A DNA stretch of 10,621 nucleotides, from NCBI GenBank assembly GCA_035500275.1, contig DATJXI010000093.1:1-10621 (forward strand), written 5' to 3'. The notes below the pieces were generated by a model. The model searched no databases and was not told the DNA's origin. It saw nothing but the letters and a program-made list of their open reading frames with translations. A program made the translations under genes and the position numbers. Each line of letters opens with the position of its first letter. The stretch's first letter is position 1. This document shows, piece by piece, positions 1 through 6,100 of the stretch. The stretch comes from Roseiarcus sp035500275. GTDB lineage: Bacteria; Pseudomonadota; Alphaproteobacteria; Rhizobiales; Beijerinckiaceae.

Positions 1-1
1 C

Positions 2-139
2 GGGGTCGAGCGCATGCTCGTCGAGCTTGCCGCGTATATCGAGGAAGACTTCCGCCGCTGGGAGCTGTTCGACAAGACGCCGCGGGTGGCGGCGCATTCC
101 GCCGAGGGCGTGATCGAGCTCATGCCGACGAGCGATGGG
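2..139 (+). pseudogene. ornithine cyclodeaminase fragment (both ends missing)
   Basis: The frame starting at base 2 is open from the window edge and reads an internal stretch typical of ornithine cyclodeaminase (the enzyme that turns ornithine into proline and ammonia with NAD). The recognisable part contains AYIEEDFRRWELFDKTPRV and then GVIELMPTSDG, which in the family leads on to a YGFKYVNGHPKN-type segment. Here similarity stops right after TSDG and unrelated sequence follows, with a stop at 239-241. The 5' part lies outside the window. The break coincides with IS110-like sequence, so the gene was probably cut by an insertion. The family call rests on remembered motifs; whether the missing 3' part survives elsewhere cannot be seen here. 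Confidence 0.65.
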
Positions 140-166
140 GCAGCCGGAAGAAGAAGGCGTCTTCGT

Positions 167-235
167 CTACGCGGGAGCGACCTCCCGACCGATGGCCCAC
201 AGGAAGGCGGCCATCTCGCGGGCGATTGCGCCAGT
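167..235 (-). pseudogene. IS110-family transposase, C-terminal remnant
   Basis: On the minus strand a short frame ending in TAG at 169-167 reads AIAREMAAFLWAIGREVAPA before the stop. This matches the very C-terminus usual in rhizobial IS110 transposases (a REMxxFxWAIxREV pattern). Only about 22 residues remain. Upstream of them the frame runs into the IS1182-like scrap on the other strand, so the element was cut there. The roughly 27 bases between this stop and the ornithine cyclodeaminase break would be the short 3' non-coding end of the element. The fragment is short, so the family call is moderate. Confidence 0.5.
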
Positions 236-312
236 TGCTGATGCGCGGCGTCGAGAAGGTCGCCGCCGAATGGGACTTGTTTGCCTCGCCCACTACGTCT
301 TGAAGCTCGCTC
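229..312 (+). pseudogene. IS1182-like DDE transposase, frameshifted C-terminal remnant
   Basis: Frame 1 from base 229 reads RQLLMRGVEKVAAEWDLF, then the match continues one frame over as CLAHYVLKLAQ. Together this is the conserved end of IS1182/IS5-type DDE transposases (RGxEKVxxEWxLxCxAHNxLKL). The shift lies near bases 283-286, and the original frame hits a stop (TGA) at 301-303. The acidic catalytic residues lie upstream in the family and are absent, so this is a dead fragment. Bases 313-428 behind it stay open in the shifted frame but show nothing recognisable; they are probably the rest of the IS tail. Confidence 0.55.
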
Positions 313-431
313 AGGGGCGGATTCCGGCTCCCGCCGCCCTCGCAACCAGACAACCTCGCAAGAATGGCCAGAAATCTTCTCGCCCCCTCGCTTCAAATCC
401 CATCACCCGGCACCAAGCAGACAAGCTGCTA

Positions 432-878
432 CTAGATCGAATCTAACGCTTGGCGCCCGCGTCTAACGGCGGCGATGATTTTGTCGGGATCGGCGACCCA
501 TTGGAAGGGCTTCGACTGGGCGTTGTGGTCATTAAGGAAACGATTGATGGCGGCCGGGAGGTCAGCGACGGATCGGAAGACGCCGCGCTTGAGACGCCGC
601 TTGGTCCGGGTGGCGAAAAAGCCCGCGACGGCGTTGAGCCACGACGCCGAGGTCGGCGTGAAGGGGAATGTCCAGCGCGGATGGCGCGCGAGCCATCGCC
701 GCACGGCGGGATGCTTATGGGCGGCGTCGTTGTCGAGGATCGCGCGCACCGTCTTGCCGGCGGGGATTTCGCGCTCGATGGCGTTGCGGAAGTGGATGAA
801 ATCCGGATGCCGGCAGCGCTGCATATGGCGGCCGATCACGCTTCCATCGAGCACGTTCATCGCCGCAAACAGCGTAGT
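432..878 (-). pseudogene. IS630-family transposase, C-terminal half
   Basis: From about base 878 down to the stop at 434-432 the minus strand encodes the C-terminal half of an IS630-type DDE transposase: TTLFAAMNVLDG, AILDNDAAHKHP, FPFTPTSASWLNAV, RRLKRGVFRSVADLPAAIN and a tail ending ADPDKIIAAVRRGRQALDSI. The second catalytic Asp (in LDN) is present. The catalytic Glu, normally in WLNxVE, is Ala here (codon GCG at 626-624). The first Asp and the N-terminal helix-turn-helix region are missing. The open frame continues upstream through the TIR to 1061, but that part is not transposase. The product would be inactive. Confidence 0.85.
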
Positions 879-982
879 CGGGGCGCGACCGAAAAGGAAA
901 TGCCGGTTCTCACGCCGCAGACTCGCACGCCACGAGTCCGCCGGGAATCCGTCTCGGGATGCAAATGTCAGATTTGATCCAC
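432..982 (-). mobile_element. internally deleted IS630-family element with both terminal inverted repeats
   Basis: The ends form an imperfect terminal inverted repeat. Reading inward, 432-448 is CTAGATCGAATCTAACG and the complement of 982-966 is GTGGATCAAATCTGACA, 12 of 17 identical, with weaker similarity continuing inward. A TA lies directly outside each end (430-431 and 983-984), as expected for IS630 elements, which duplicate a TA target. The element is 551 bp, about half the usual 1.1 kb. It keeps the C-terminal half of the transposase but not the N-terminal half, so it is an internal deletion derivative. It cannot move by itself, though the ends might still be used by an intact relative. 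Confidence 0.65.
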
Positions 983-1350
983 TAGGACTTGCCCTTCGAC
1001 GCCGCTTTCCCCCTGCCCTTCGGCTTCGCTTTGGCGGCAGCCGCACGGCGGGCCGCCTCAAGTCCCAGCGCAGCCCAGCGCCTGAGTTCGTCCGGTTCGT
1101 CGTAGGCCGAAAGCGGCAGGCGCCAGAACGAGGTGGTCATCAACTTGCCCCGTGCGTTATAGAGGAAGGGCGAGGAGCCGGCGGCCTGGAACGTCGCCCT
1201 GGTCTCCTCGTCGGTCTTGAGGAACGCCTCACCGCCGATCTCGATGGCGAAGCAGAGGCCGTCGGCGTAGACGCCGTGGCCGCCGAACATCCGTTTGACT
1301 GCAACCGCGCCAAGGGGCGCGAACAATTCCTTGAGGTCGTCTGCGTTCAC
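982..1350 (-). CDS. TfoX/Sxy N-terminal-domain protein
   Basis: A 122-residue protein with the single TfoX N-terminal domain over about residues 1-95. Visible hallmarks are LKELFAPLG, VKRMFGGHGVYADGLCFAI and the segment FLKTDEETRATFQAAG. The C-terminal TfoX domain found in Haemophilus/E. coli Sxy (the competence activator) is absent; a basic Ala/Lys tail ends the protein. In alphaproteobacteria such short forms are common and their role is unknown, so competence regulation should not be assumed. The GTG start at 1350-1348 overlaps the TGA of the upstream iron-sulfur carrier gene (GTGA), so translation is probably coupled. The TAG stop (984-982) uses the TA at the end of the IS630 element; before insertion the junction would also have read TAG, so the protein end seems unchanged. 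Confidence 0.85.
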   Translation of the reverse strand: MNADDLKELFAPLGAVAVKRMFGGHGVYADGLCFAIEIGGEAFLKTDEETRATFQAAGSSPFLYNARGKLMTTSFWRLPLSAYDEPDELRRWAALGLEAARRAAAAKAKPKGRGKAASKGKS

Positions 1351-1733
1351 GCAGGCGCGTTCAGCGCCTGGGGCGTGGCGGGCGTGATCGCGACGCTCTC
1401 GCCGCAGCCGCAGGCCGAGGTCTCGTTGGGGTTGCGGAACGAGAAGCTCGACGAGAGCTGGTCCACCTTGAAGTCCATCTCGGCGCCGAGCAGGAACAGG
1501 ACCGCCTTCGGGTCGATGAGCAGGCGCACGCCCTTGTCCTCGACCACCTCGTCGAGGGGCGAAACCTCGTCCGCCAATTCCATCGTGTAGGACATGCCGG
1601 CGCAGCCGCCGTTTTTGACGCCGACGCGCAAGCCCGCAATCGGCTTGCCGGCGGCCTCGGTCAGGTCGCGTAGGCGGGCCGCCGCCGCGTCGGTCAATGT
1701 CATCACCTGCCGCCGCAGGAGTCGGGACGCCAT
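1347..1733 (-). CDS. A-type iron-sulfur cluster carrier (HesB/IscA/SufA/ErpA family)
   Basis: About 128 residues, the usual size of A-type carriers, which bind [Fe-S] clusters or iron and pass them to target apoproteins in the cytoplasm. The three ligand cysteines are present: Cys44 in NGGCAGMSY and Cys108/Cys110 in SACGCGES. The start is uncertain among TTG 1739, ATG 1736 and ATG 1733; a GGAG at 1744-1741 lies 7 bases before ATG 1733, which is chosen here. A short Ala/Pro tail follows the last cysteine. The gene is first in a two-gene unit with the TfoX protein and has no suf or isc genes beside it in this window. Which subgroup (IscA, SufA or ErpA) it belongs to cannot be settled from the sequence alone. 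Confidence 0.9.
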   Translation of the reverse strand: MASRLLRRQVMTLTDAAAARLRDLTEAAGKPIAGLRVGVKNGGCAGMSYTMELADEVSPLDEVVEDKGVRLLIDPKAVLFLLGAEMDFKVDQLSSSFSFRNPNETSACGCGESVAITPATPQALNAPA

Positions 1734-1779
1734 CATCAATCTCCGTCGACCGGGGTCAAAGGCCCGGCGTCGTCCCGGA

Positions 1780-1808
1780 CATATAGCATCGGGGCGGACT
1801 TTTTGACA
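1780..1808 (-). promoter_or_regulatory. possible promoter for the iron-sulfur carrier/TfoX unit
   Basis: On the minus strand a TGC followed by TATATG (1788-1780) looks like an extended -10 element. CTGTCA (1808-1803) lies 19 bases upstream as a weak -35. It would start transcription about 40 bases before the carrier gene. This is pattern matching only, and alphaproteobacterial promoters are poorly defined. Confidence 0.3.
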
Positions 1809-1871
1809 GGGCGCATGGGGCGCGTCGCAGCGAAGCGTTTGCGGTCGTGCGCTTTCATGCTAGGCGAAACC

Positions 1872-2003
1872 ATGGCCCACCGGCGCCACAAGGACGACGT
1901 CAACTCAGCTCCGACCATGCATCGCTGGACGGCGAAGCACTACGTCATCACCGCAATCATCGTCCTCCTCGCCGTCGGCGCTTTCGCCTACAGCTGGTCG
2001 TAG
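1872..2003 (+). CDS. small single-span membrane protein, hypothetical
   Basis: A 43-residue frame starting ATG at 1872, with AGG at 1862-1864 seven bases upstream. It has a polar basic N-terminus (MAHRRHKDD), a short WTAKHY stretch and one hydrophobic segment YVITAIIVLLAVGAFAY near the C-terminus, ending SWS. The pattern is that of a small C-tail or N-in membrane peptide; I do not recognise a family. In-frame starts also exist at 1857 and upstream to 1803. It lies between the divergent iron-sulfur carrier gene and the DUF2252 gene on the latter's strand, about 105 bases ahead of it. The coherent membrane segment and plausible ribosome site are the only support. Confidence 0.45.
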   Translation: MAHRRHKDDVNSAPTMHRWTAKHYVITAIIVLLAVGAFAYSWS

Positions 2004-2095
2004 CTTTCCTCGCTGAGGAACCGCCGCTGCGGCGATCTGTCCTGCTTCAAACTGCGTGGGCTTCCGCCATAGTTTGACGCGAAGACTTCGGGCGT

Positions 2096-2104
2096 AAGAG
2101 GAGG
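2096..2104 (+). promoter_or_regulatory. strong ribosome binding site fixing the DUF2252 start
   Basis: AAGAGGAGG lies five bases before the GTG at 2110. This near-perfect Shine-Dalgarno sequence decides the non-ATG start of the DUF2252 gene. Confidence 0.7.
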
Positions 2105-2109
2105 CGATT

Positions 2110-3522
2110 GTGAGGAGAGCGCCAAGGGCGAATACAGCGGGCGCGTCCGCGGTTTCGCTTCCTCAGGACTACCTTTCGGCGGACGAACGGCGCGCGGCGG
2201 GGAAAGCCCTGCGGGACAAGGTTTCACGCGGCGCGCACGGCGGCTGGAAGCCTGGGCGTGGCCGGGCCGATCCGGTCGATCTCGTGATCAAGTCGAACGA
2301 AGGCCGTCTGCCCGAACTCGTCCCCATTCGCTTCGGTCGCATGGCGCAGTCGCCCTTCGCCTTCTTCCGGGGCGCTGCGGCCGTCATAGCGGCCGACCTC
2401 GCGACCACGCCGTCAGCCGGCCTTACCGTCCAGGCCTGCGGCGACGCGCATCTGATGAACTTCGGGGGCTTCGCTACGCCTGAGCGCAACATCTTCTTCG
2501 ACATCAACGATTTCGACGAGACTCTTCCGGCGCCGTGGGAATGGGACCTGAAGCGCCTCGCGGCCAGCGTGGTCGTCGCCGCGCGGCATATTGGCCTGCC
2601 CGACAGCGACGCGGCCAGGGCGGCGACCGACGCCGTATGCTCGTACCGGGAGCGGATGGCGGATTATGCTTCCATGCACGCGCTCGACGTATGGTACGAC
2701 CGGATCGACCTCGACCGAGTCCTGAAGGTGTTGCCCTCGGAGGCTGAGGTTCAGCGGGTCCGGCAGAGGGTCGAGCAGGCGCGCAAGAAGAGCCTGCCCG
2801 AGGCGCTGTTCCCGAAACTCGCCGAGCATGTCGGCGCCGCGCCGAAGATCAAGGACGAGCCGCCGCTCATCTTCCATCCGACCGAGGAGCAGGCTCCGGG
2901 CCTCAAGACCGGCTATAGCGAGGCGATCGCGGCCTACCGCGAGTCGCTGCCCGAGCATGTGCGCGTCCTGTTCGACCGCTACCGCCTGTTCGACCTCGCC
3001 ATAAAGGTCGTCGGCGTCGGCAGCGTCGGCACGTTCTGCGCGATTGCGCTTTTCATGGCGGCGGACGACGATCCGATCTTCTTGCAGGTCAAGGAGGCGG
3101 GTCGCTCGGTGCTGGAGCCCTACGCGGCGAAGTCGGTCCACGAGAGCAATGGCCAGCGCGTCGTCGCCGGCCAGCGCCTGATGCAGTCCGCCTCCGACAT
3201 CTTTTTGGGCTGGGCGCGCGGCCCGAGCGGGCGCGAGTTCTACATTAGGCAGCTGCGCGATGCGAAAATCTCCGCCATCATCGAGGACTTTGACCTCACG
3301 ATGCTACGCGAATACGTCAAGCTCTGCGCATGGGCGCTGGCGCGCGCCCACGCCCGATCTGGCGACCCGGCGATGATCGCCGGCTACATCGGCTCGAATC
3401 CGACGCTCGACGACGCGATCTGCGAATTCGCGGTCGAGTACGCGGACCAGAACCTTCACGACTACCGCGCGTTCGTGAAGGCGGTTAGAGAGGGACGGGT
3501 CAAAACGGTGGTCGAGGCCTGA
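2110..3522 (+). CDS. DUF2252 family protein
   Basis: A 470-residue soluble protein, the normal length for DUF2252. Family marks include VPIRFGRMAQSPFAFFRGAA (about 71-90), CGDAHLMNFGGF (110-121), FFDINDFDE (129-137), WEWDLKRLAAS (143-153) and, late, DFYxR-like REFYIRQLRDAK. The GDAHxxNFG box followed by DINDFDE resembles the catalytic loop and metal-binding Asp of aminoglycoside-phosphotransferase-like kinases, and the QVKEA segment could hold a phosphate-binding lysine. That analogy is inference; no substrate is known to me for this family. Start is GTG with an excellent ribosome site. The gene for a DUF815 ATPase follows 68 bases later on the same strand, so the two may be co-transcribed. 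It shows no signal peptide or membrane segment. Confidence 0.9.
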   Translation: MRRAPRANTAGASAVSLPQDYLSADERRAAGKALRDKVSRGAHGGWKPGRGRADPVDLVIKSNEGRLPELVPIRFGRMAQSPFAFFRGAAAVIAADLATTPSAGLTVQACGDAHLMNFGGFATPERNIFFDINDFDETLPAPWEWDLKRLAASVVVAARHIGLPDSDAARAATDAVCSYRERMADYASMHALDVWYDRIDLDRVLKVLPSEAEVQRVRQRVEQARKKSLPEALFPKLAEHVGAAPKIKDEPPLIFHPTEEQAPGLKTGYSEAIAAYRESLPEHVRVLFDRYRLFDLAIKVVGVGSVGTFCAIALFMAADDDPIFLQVKEAGRSVLEPYAAKSVHESNGQRVVAGQRLMQSASDIFLGWARGPSGREFYIRQLRDAKISAIIEDFDLTMLREYVKLCAWALARAHARSGDPAMIAGYIGSNPTLDDAICEFAVEYADQNLHDYRAFVKAVREGRVKTVVEA

Positions 3523-3590
3523 GGGAGTCACGGCTGGAGCTTCGCCCAAGCTTGTGGCAAAGCGCGCGGGCCCGTCCCGCCGAGCTTTCG

Positions 3591-4478
3591 ATGTCCGCGC
3601 CGCCTTTCGACCCATCCGACGCCCTGCTCCGCCGCATCGCCGACGCGCTCGAGCGGCTCGCGCCCGCCACGCCTGCCGCTCCCGACTTTGACGCGGCCGA
3701 GGCTTTCATCTGGCGCGCCGAAAAGGGGACGCTCGCGCCTGTCAAGCGGGTCAATCGGGTCGATCTGAAACTTCTCAAGGGGATCGACCGGGTTCGCGAT
3801 CTTTTGGTTGAAAACACGGAGCGCTTCGCCCGCGGCCTGCCGGCCAACAACGCGCTTCTCTGGGGCGCGCGCGGCATGGGCAAGTCCTCGCTCGTCAAGG
3901 CGGCGCACGCCGCGATCAACCGCGAGAAAGGCGTCGAAGGGAGCCTGAAACTCGTCGAGATCCACCGCGAGGACATCGAAGGCCTACCGGCGCTGATGGC
4001 GCTCTTGCGCGAGGCGTCGTTTCGTTTCATCGTCTTCTGCGACGATCTCTCCTTCGACGCCGGCGACACCTCCTACAAGTCGCTCAAGGCGGCGCTGGAG
4101 GGCGGCGTCGAGGGCCGTCCGGCCAACGTCCTCTTCTACGCGACCTCCAACCGCCGGCACCTCCTGCCGCGCGACATGATGGAGAACGAGCGGGGAAGCG
4201 CCATCAATCCCGGCGAGGCGGTTGAGGAAAAAGTGTCGCTCTCCGACCGCTTCGGGCTCTGGCTTGGCTTCCACCATTGCAGTCAGGACGATTATCTCGC
4301 GATGGTTTTTGGCTACGCCAAGCATTTCGCGCTCGATGCGCCGGAGGACAAGCTCGAGGCTGAGGCGCTTGAATGGGCGACGACGCGCGGCTCGCGCTCG
4401 GGCCGCACGGCCTGGCAGTTCATCCAGGACCTCGGGGGGCGGCTGGGGAAGTCGCTTTCGCAGGCGGATCTACTGTAG
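3591..4478 (+). CDS. DUF815 family AAA-type ATPase
   Basis: A 295-residue P-loop ATPase of the DUF815 group. In order: an N-terminal helical part, DAAEAFIWRAEKGTLAPVKR (33-52), LLKGIDRVRDLLVENT, Walker A GARGMGKSS (92-100), Walker B FIVFCDDLSF (146-155), sensor-1 region YATSNRRHLLP (183-193) and SDRFG with a possible arginine finger at R220. Length is typical. The TTG at 3552 would add 13 residues; ATG 3591 is preferred because the domain begins soon after, though the ribosome site (CGCCGAG region) is weak. Its cellular job is not established; members are AAA+-like and likely act on proteins or nucleic acids. It ends directly before two strong hairpins, and it is probably in one unit with the DUF2252 gene upstream. 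Confidence 0.9.
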   Translation: MSAPPFDPSDALLRRIADALERLAPATPAAPDFDAAEAFIWRAEKGTLAPVKRVNRVDLKLLKGIDRVRDLLVENTERFARGLPANNALLWGARGMGKSSLVKAAHAAINREKGVEGSLKLVEIHREDIEGLPALMALLREASFRFIVFCDDLSFDAGDTSYKSLKAALEGGVEGRPANVLFYATSNRRHLLPRDMMENERGSAINPGEAVEEKVSLSDRFGLWLGFHHCSQDDYLAMVFGYAKHFALDAPEDKLEAEALEWATTRGSRSGRTAWQFIQDLGGRLGKSLSQADLL

Positions 4479-4524
4479 GGCGCGGTCGCTGACCGCGCCA
4501 GCCGCGCTCGACCCAAGCGCGGCT
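4479..4524. repeat. two tandem perfect GC-rich hairpins after the ATPase stop
   Basis: First hairpin 4479-4499: GGCGCGGTC, loop GCT, GACCGCGCC, nine perfect pairs starting on the base after the TAG stop. Second hairpin 4500-4524: AGCCGCGCT, loop CGACCCA, AGCGCGGCT, again nine perfect pairs and directly adjacent. No T-run follows, so a standard rho-independent terminator is not indicated. A REP-like palindromic unit or an RNA 3'-end stabiliser are alternatives. Confidence 0.7.
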
Positions 4525-4617
4525 ACAGCGGCCGCGCGCGGGTTCATCGCCCTCGTCGCTTCCTCGGCGCCGTCGTGGAAGGCGCCGAAGATCCGGTCGA
4601 ACGGAACGAGGCCCGAG

Positions 4618-4732
4618 GCCCTTGCGCGGCCAGTTAACCAGCGCGAGCCCCGCCGGCACGAGGGCGACGGCCGCCGCAAAGCCTGGCCTGCTCCCCAAAG
4701 AAGAGTCAGCCGGCGAACACGCCGGCGAGCGG
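4618..4732 (-). pseudogene. degraded duplicate of the eamA 3' end
   Basis: This 115-bp stretch matches 5199-5318, the last part of the intact EamA gene downstream. The first 62 aligned bases differ at 6 positions, the rest at about 7 of 46 with a gap of about 5 bases. Translated on the minus strand it still reads FAAAVALVPAGLALVNWPRK against FAAAIALVLAGLALVNWPRK in the intact gene. The stop codon has been lost and similarity ends at 4732. The copy is in the same orientation, about 465 bp from the original. It is either the stump of a second, mostly deleted paralogue or a local duplication. Confidence 0.75.
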
Positions 4733-5024
4733 AGCTCGCTCGGGACAGAAGAGGCGACGATTACTTACCTCCTCCGAAACTCGGCAGTATCATCTTGTTT
4801 TTCAGAACGACTGACTCGGATCGAAAAGGTCCATGACGACAAAAATCGGGCGGATGTCGCTCGACCCGTTGACCCCGCATGGCCGGCCGCCCATGAACGA
4901 GGAGCAGATCGGAAGGCAGAGAGCGCGCTTGGCCAAAGGACGAGCCCGATTTTGGCCGGTTCAATTTTTTTTTCCCGGATTCGGGCGTAACCCTTTGAAA
5001 AGGTGCGATTCCGGCGCAAGTTTT
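4733..5024. other. gene-poor stretch, no supported gene
   Basis: Open frames exist on the minus strand (for example 5132-4761 and 5019-4765) but they show no recognisable domain, no good ribosome site and a composition driven by GC-rich codons. The stretch is more T/A-rich than its surroundings in places, including a run of nine T at about 4966-4974 next to a small CCCG-GATT-CGGG hairpin. Together with the eamA fragment it looks like decayed or inserted DNA. I see nothing functional in it with confidence. Confidence 0.4.
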
Positions 5025-5082
5025 CCGCCTTTTTCGCATTTTTTCCGAGTCTAAAAAGGCGACAAAATGCGAAAACAGGCGG
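5025..5082. repeat. long interrupted inverted repeat
   Basis: The arms are 5025-5042 (CCGCCTTTTTCGCATTTT) and 5064-5082, which is its reverse complement with one extra C at 5076. That gives 18 pairs around a 21-base loop. Within it a second perfect 8-bp pairing is possible between GCCTTTTT (5027-5034) and AAAAAGGC (5053-5060), which would exclude the first. It could be a terminator-like structure downstream of eamA (on the minus strand its tail is AAAACTT, not a T-run), a protein-binding site or a tiny MITE-like insertion; the sequence does not decide. Confidence 0.7.
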
Positions 5083-5189
5083 CTTTTGGCGCCGGCGCCC
5101 TCACGCTTCGCCCGCGGCAGGTCCATGAGCATCCTGTTCCTCCATGGCGTCGGCGCCGGCGTCCCCTATTCGAAAGCCAAGGCTTGGCC

Positions 5190-6062
5190 TCAACCCAGCC
5201 CCTTGCGCGGCCAGTTGACCAGCGCGAGCCCCGCCAGGACGAGGGCGATCGCCGCCGCGAAGCCCAGCGTCACCTGCTCTCCGAAGACCAGCCAGCCGGC
5301 GAAGACGCCGACGAGCGGCGTCACAAAGGTGAAGGCGGAGAGCTGCGCCGCGGCGTAGTTGGTCAAGAGCCAGAACCACATCACGTAGCTCACCGCGACC
5401 ACCGCGACCCCCTGCCATAAGAGGACCGCGGCCGTAGTCGGCGAGATATGCGTCGGCGCGGGCTCGCCGAGCCCGTAGGCCGCGAGCGGCGCGATGAGCG
5501 CCGCCGCCACGATCTGGTAGAGCAGCACCTTGACCGGATCGGCGCGCCTCAGCGAGGTGGCGCGGATGAGGATGGTCGTCGCCGCCCAGAGCGCCGCGGC
5601 GAGGAGCGCGAGTCCGTCGCCGAACGCGCCGCCGCCGGCCGGCCGGCCCATCATAGCCAAGGCCACGCCAACAAAGGCGAGCGCGAGGCCAAGCCACTGC
5701 AGCGGCTTCAACCGTTCGCTTCTAAGCGCCAACGCCGCGCCTAGCGCGACAAAGAAGGGCGCGGCGTAGATGAATACGGTCGCCCGCGCAGCGGTCGTGA
5801 AGCGCAGCGATTCGTAGAGGACGACGAATTCAGCCGTAAACAGGACGCCGGCCAGCGCCCCCGCCGCCTCCGAGCCGTCGATCTTAAAGACGCGCCGCTT
5901 CGCCGCCAGCGCGTAGGCGACGACGCAGACGACGCCGATCGCCGAGCGGACGCCGGTCTGAGCAATAGGACCGACGTCGGCAAGCGCGATCTTGGCGATG
6001 ACCTGGTTGAAGCCCCAGACGACGCAGAGGAGAAACGTGAGCGCAGCGGCGAAAGCGTCCAA
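5190..6062 (-). CDS. EamA/DMT-superfamily transporter
   Basis: A 290-residue very hydrophobic protein with the two repeated five-helix halves of the EamA (DMT) family, about residues 5-140 and 150-285. Typical marks are LLCVVWGFNQVIAK at the N-terminus, an EFVVLYESLRFTTAARATV helix pair, FVALGAALALRSERLKPLQW between helices, and FTFVTPLVGVFAGWLVFGEQ late in the second half. Such proteins export or import amino acids, purines or other small metabolites across the inner membrane; the substrate cannot be inferred. The likely start is TTG (6062-6060) with GGGAGAGGA 11 bases upstream; no ATG is available nearby. A terminator lies just 38 bases before the start. Its 3' end exists in a second, degraded copy at 4618-4732. 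Confidence 0.9.
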   Translation of the reverse strand: MDAFAAALTFLLCVVWGFNQVIAKIALADVGPIAQTGVRSAIGVVCVVAYALAAKRRVFKIDGSEAAGALAGVLFTAEFVVLYESLRFTTAARATVFIYAAPFFVALGAALALRSERLKPLQWLGLALAFVGVALAMMGRPAGGGAFGDGLALLAAALWAATTILIRATSLRRADPVKVLLYQIVAAALIAPLAAYGLGEPAPTHISPTTAAVLLWQGVAVVAVSYVMWFWLLTNYAAAQLSAFTFVTPLVGVFAGWLVFGEQVTLGFAAAIALVLAGLALVNWPRKGLG

Positions 6063-6100
6063 CGGGCGGGTCGTCCTCTCCCGTGTTCCGTTCGGAAGCG

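Noticed and set aside
475..1590. Long plus-strand open frame of 371 codons opposite the IS630, tfoX and carrier genes
   Set aside because: It crosses three well-supported minus-strand coding segments and reads as Arg/Ala-rich nonsense, a shadow of GC-rich codons.
1803..1831. TTGACA at 1803-1808 as a plus-strand promoter for the small membrane protein
   Set aside because: A perfect -35 word but no -10-like hexamer at 16-18 bases spacing.
2413..3141. Minus-strand open frame of 242 codons within DUF2252
   Set aside because: It is antisense to conserved DUF2252 motifs and has no recognisable features.
4966..4990. T-run followed by CCCG-GATT-CGGG as a terminator
   Set aside because: The T-run precedes the hairpin on the plus strand and becomes an A-run on the minus strand, and the stem has only four pairs.
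4761..5132. Minus-strand open frame of 123 codons downstream of eamA
   Set aside because: No domain, no clear ribosome site, and it spans the inverted repeat and T-runs; treated as non-coding.
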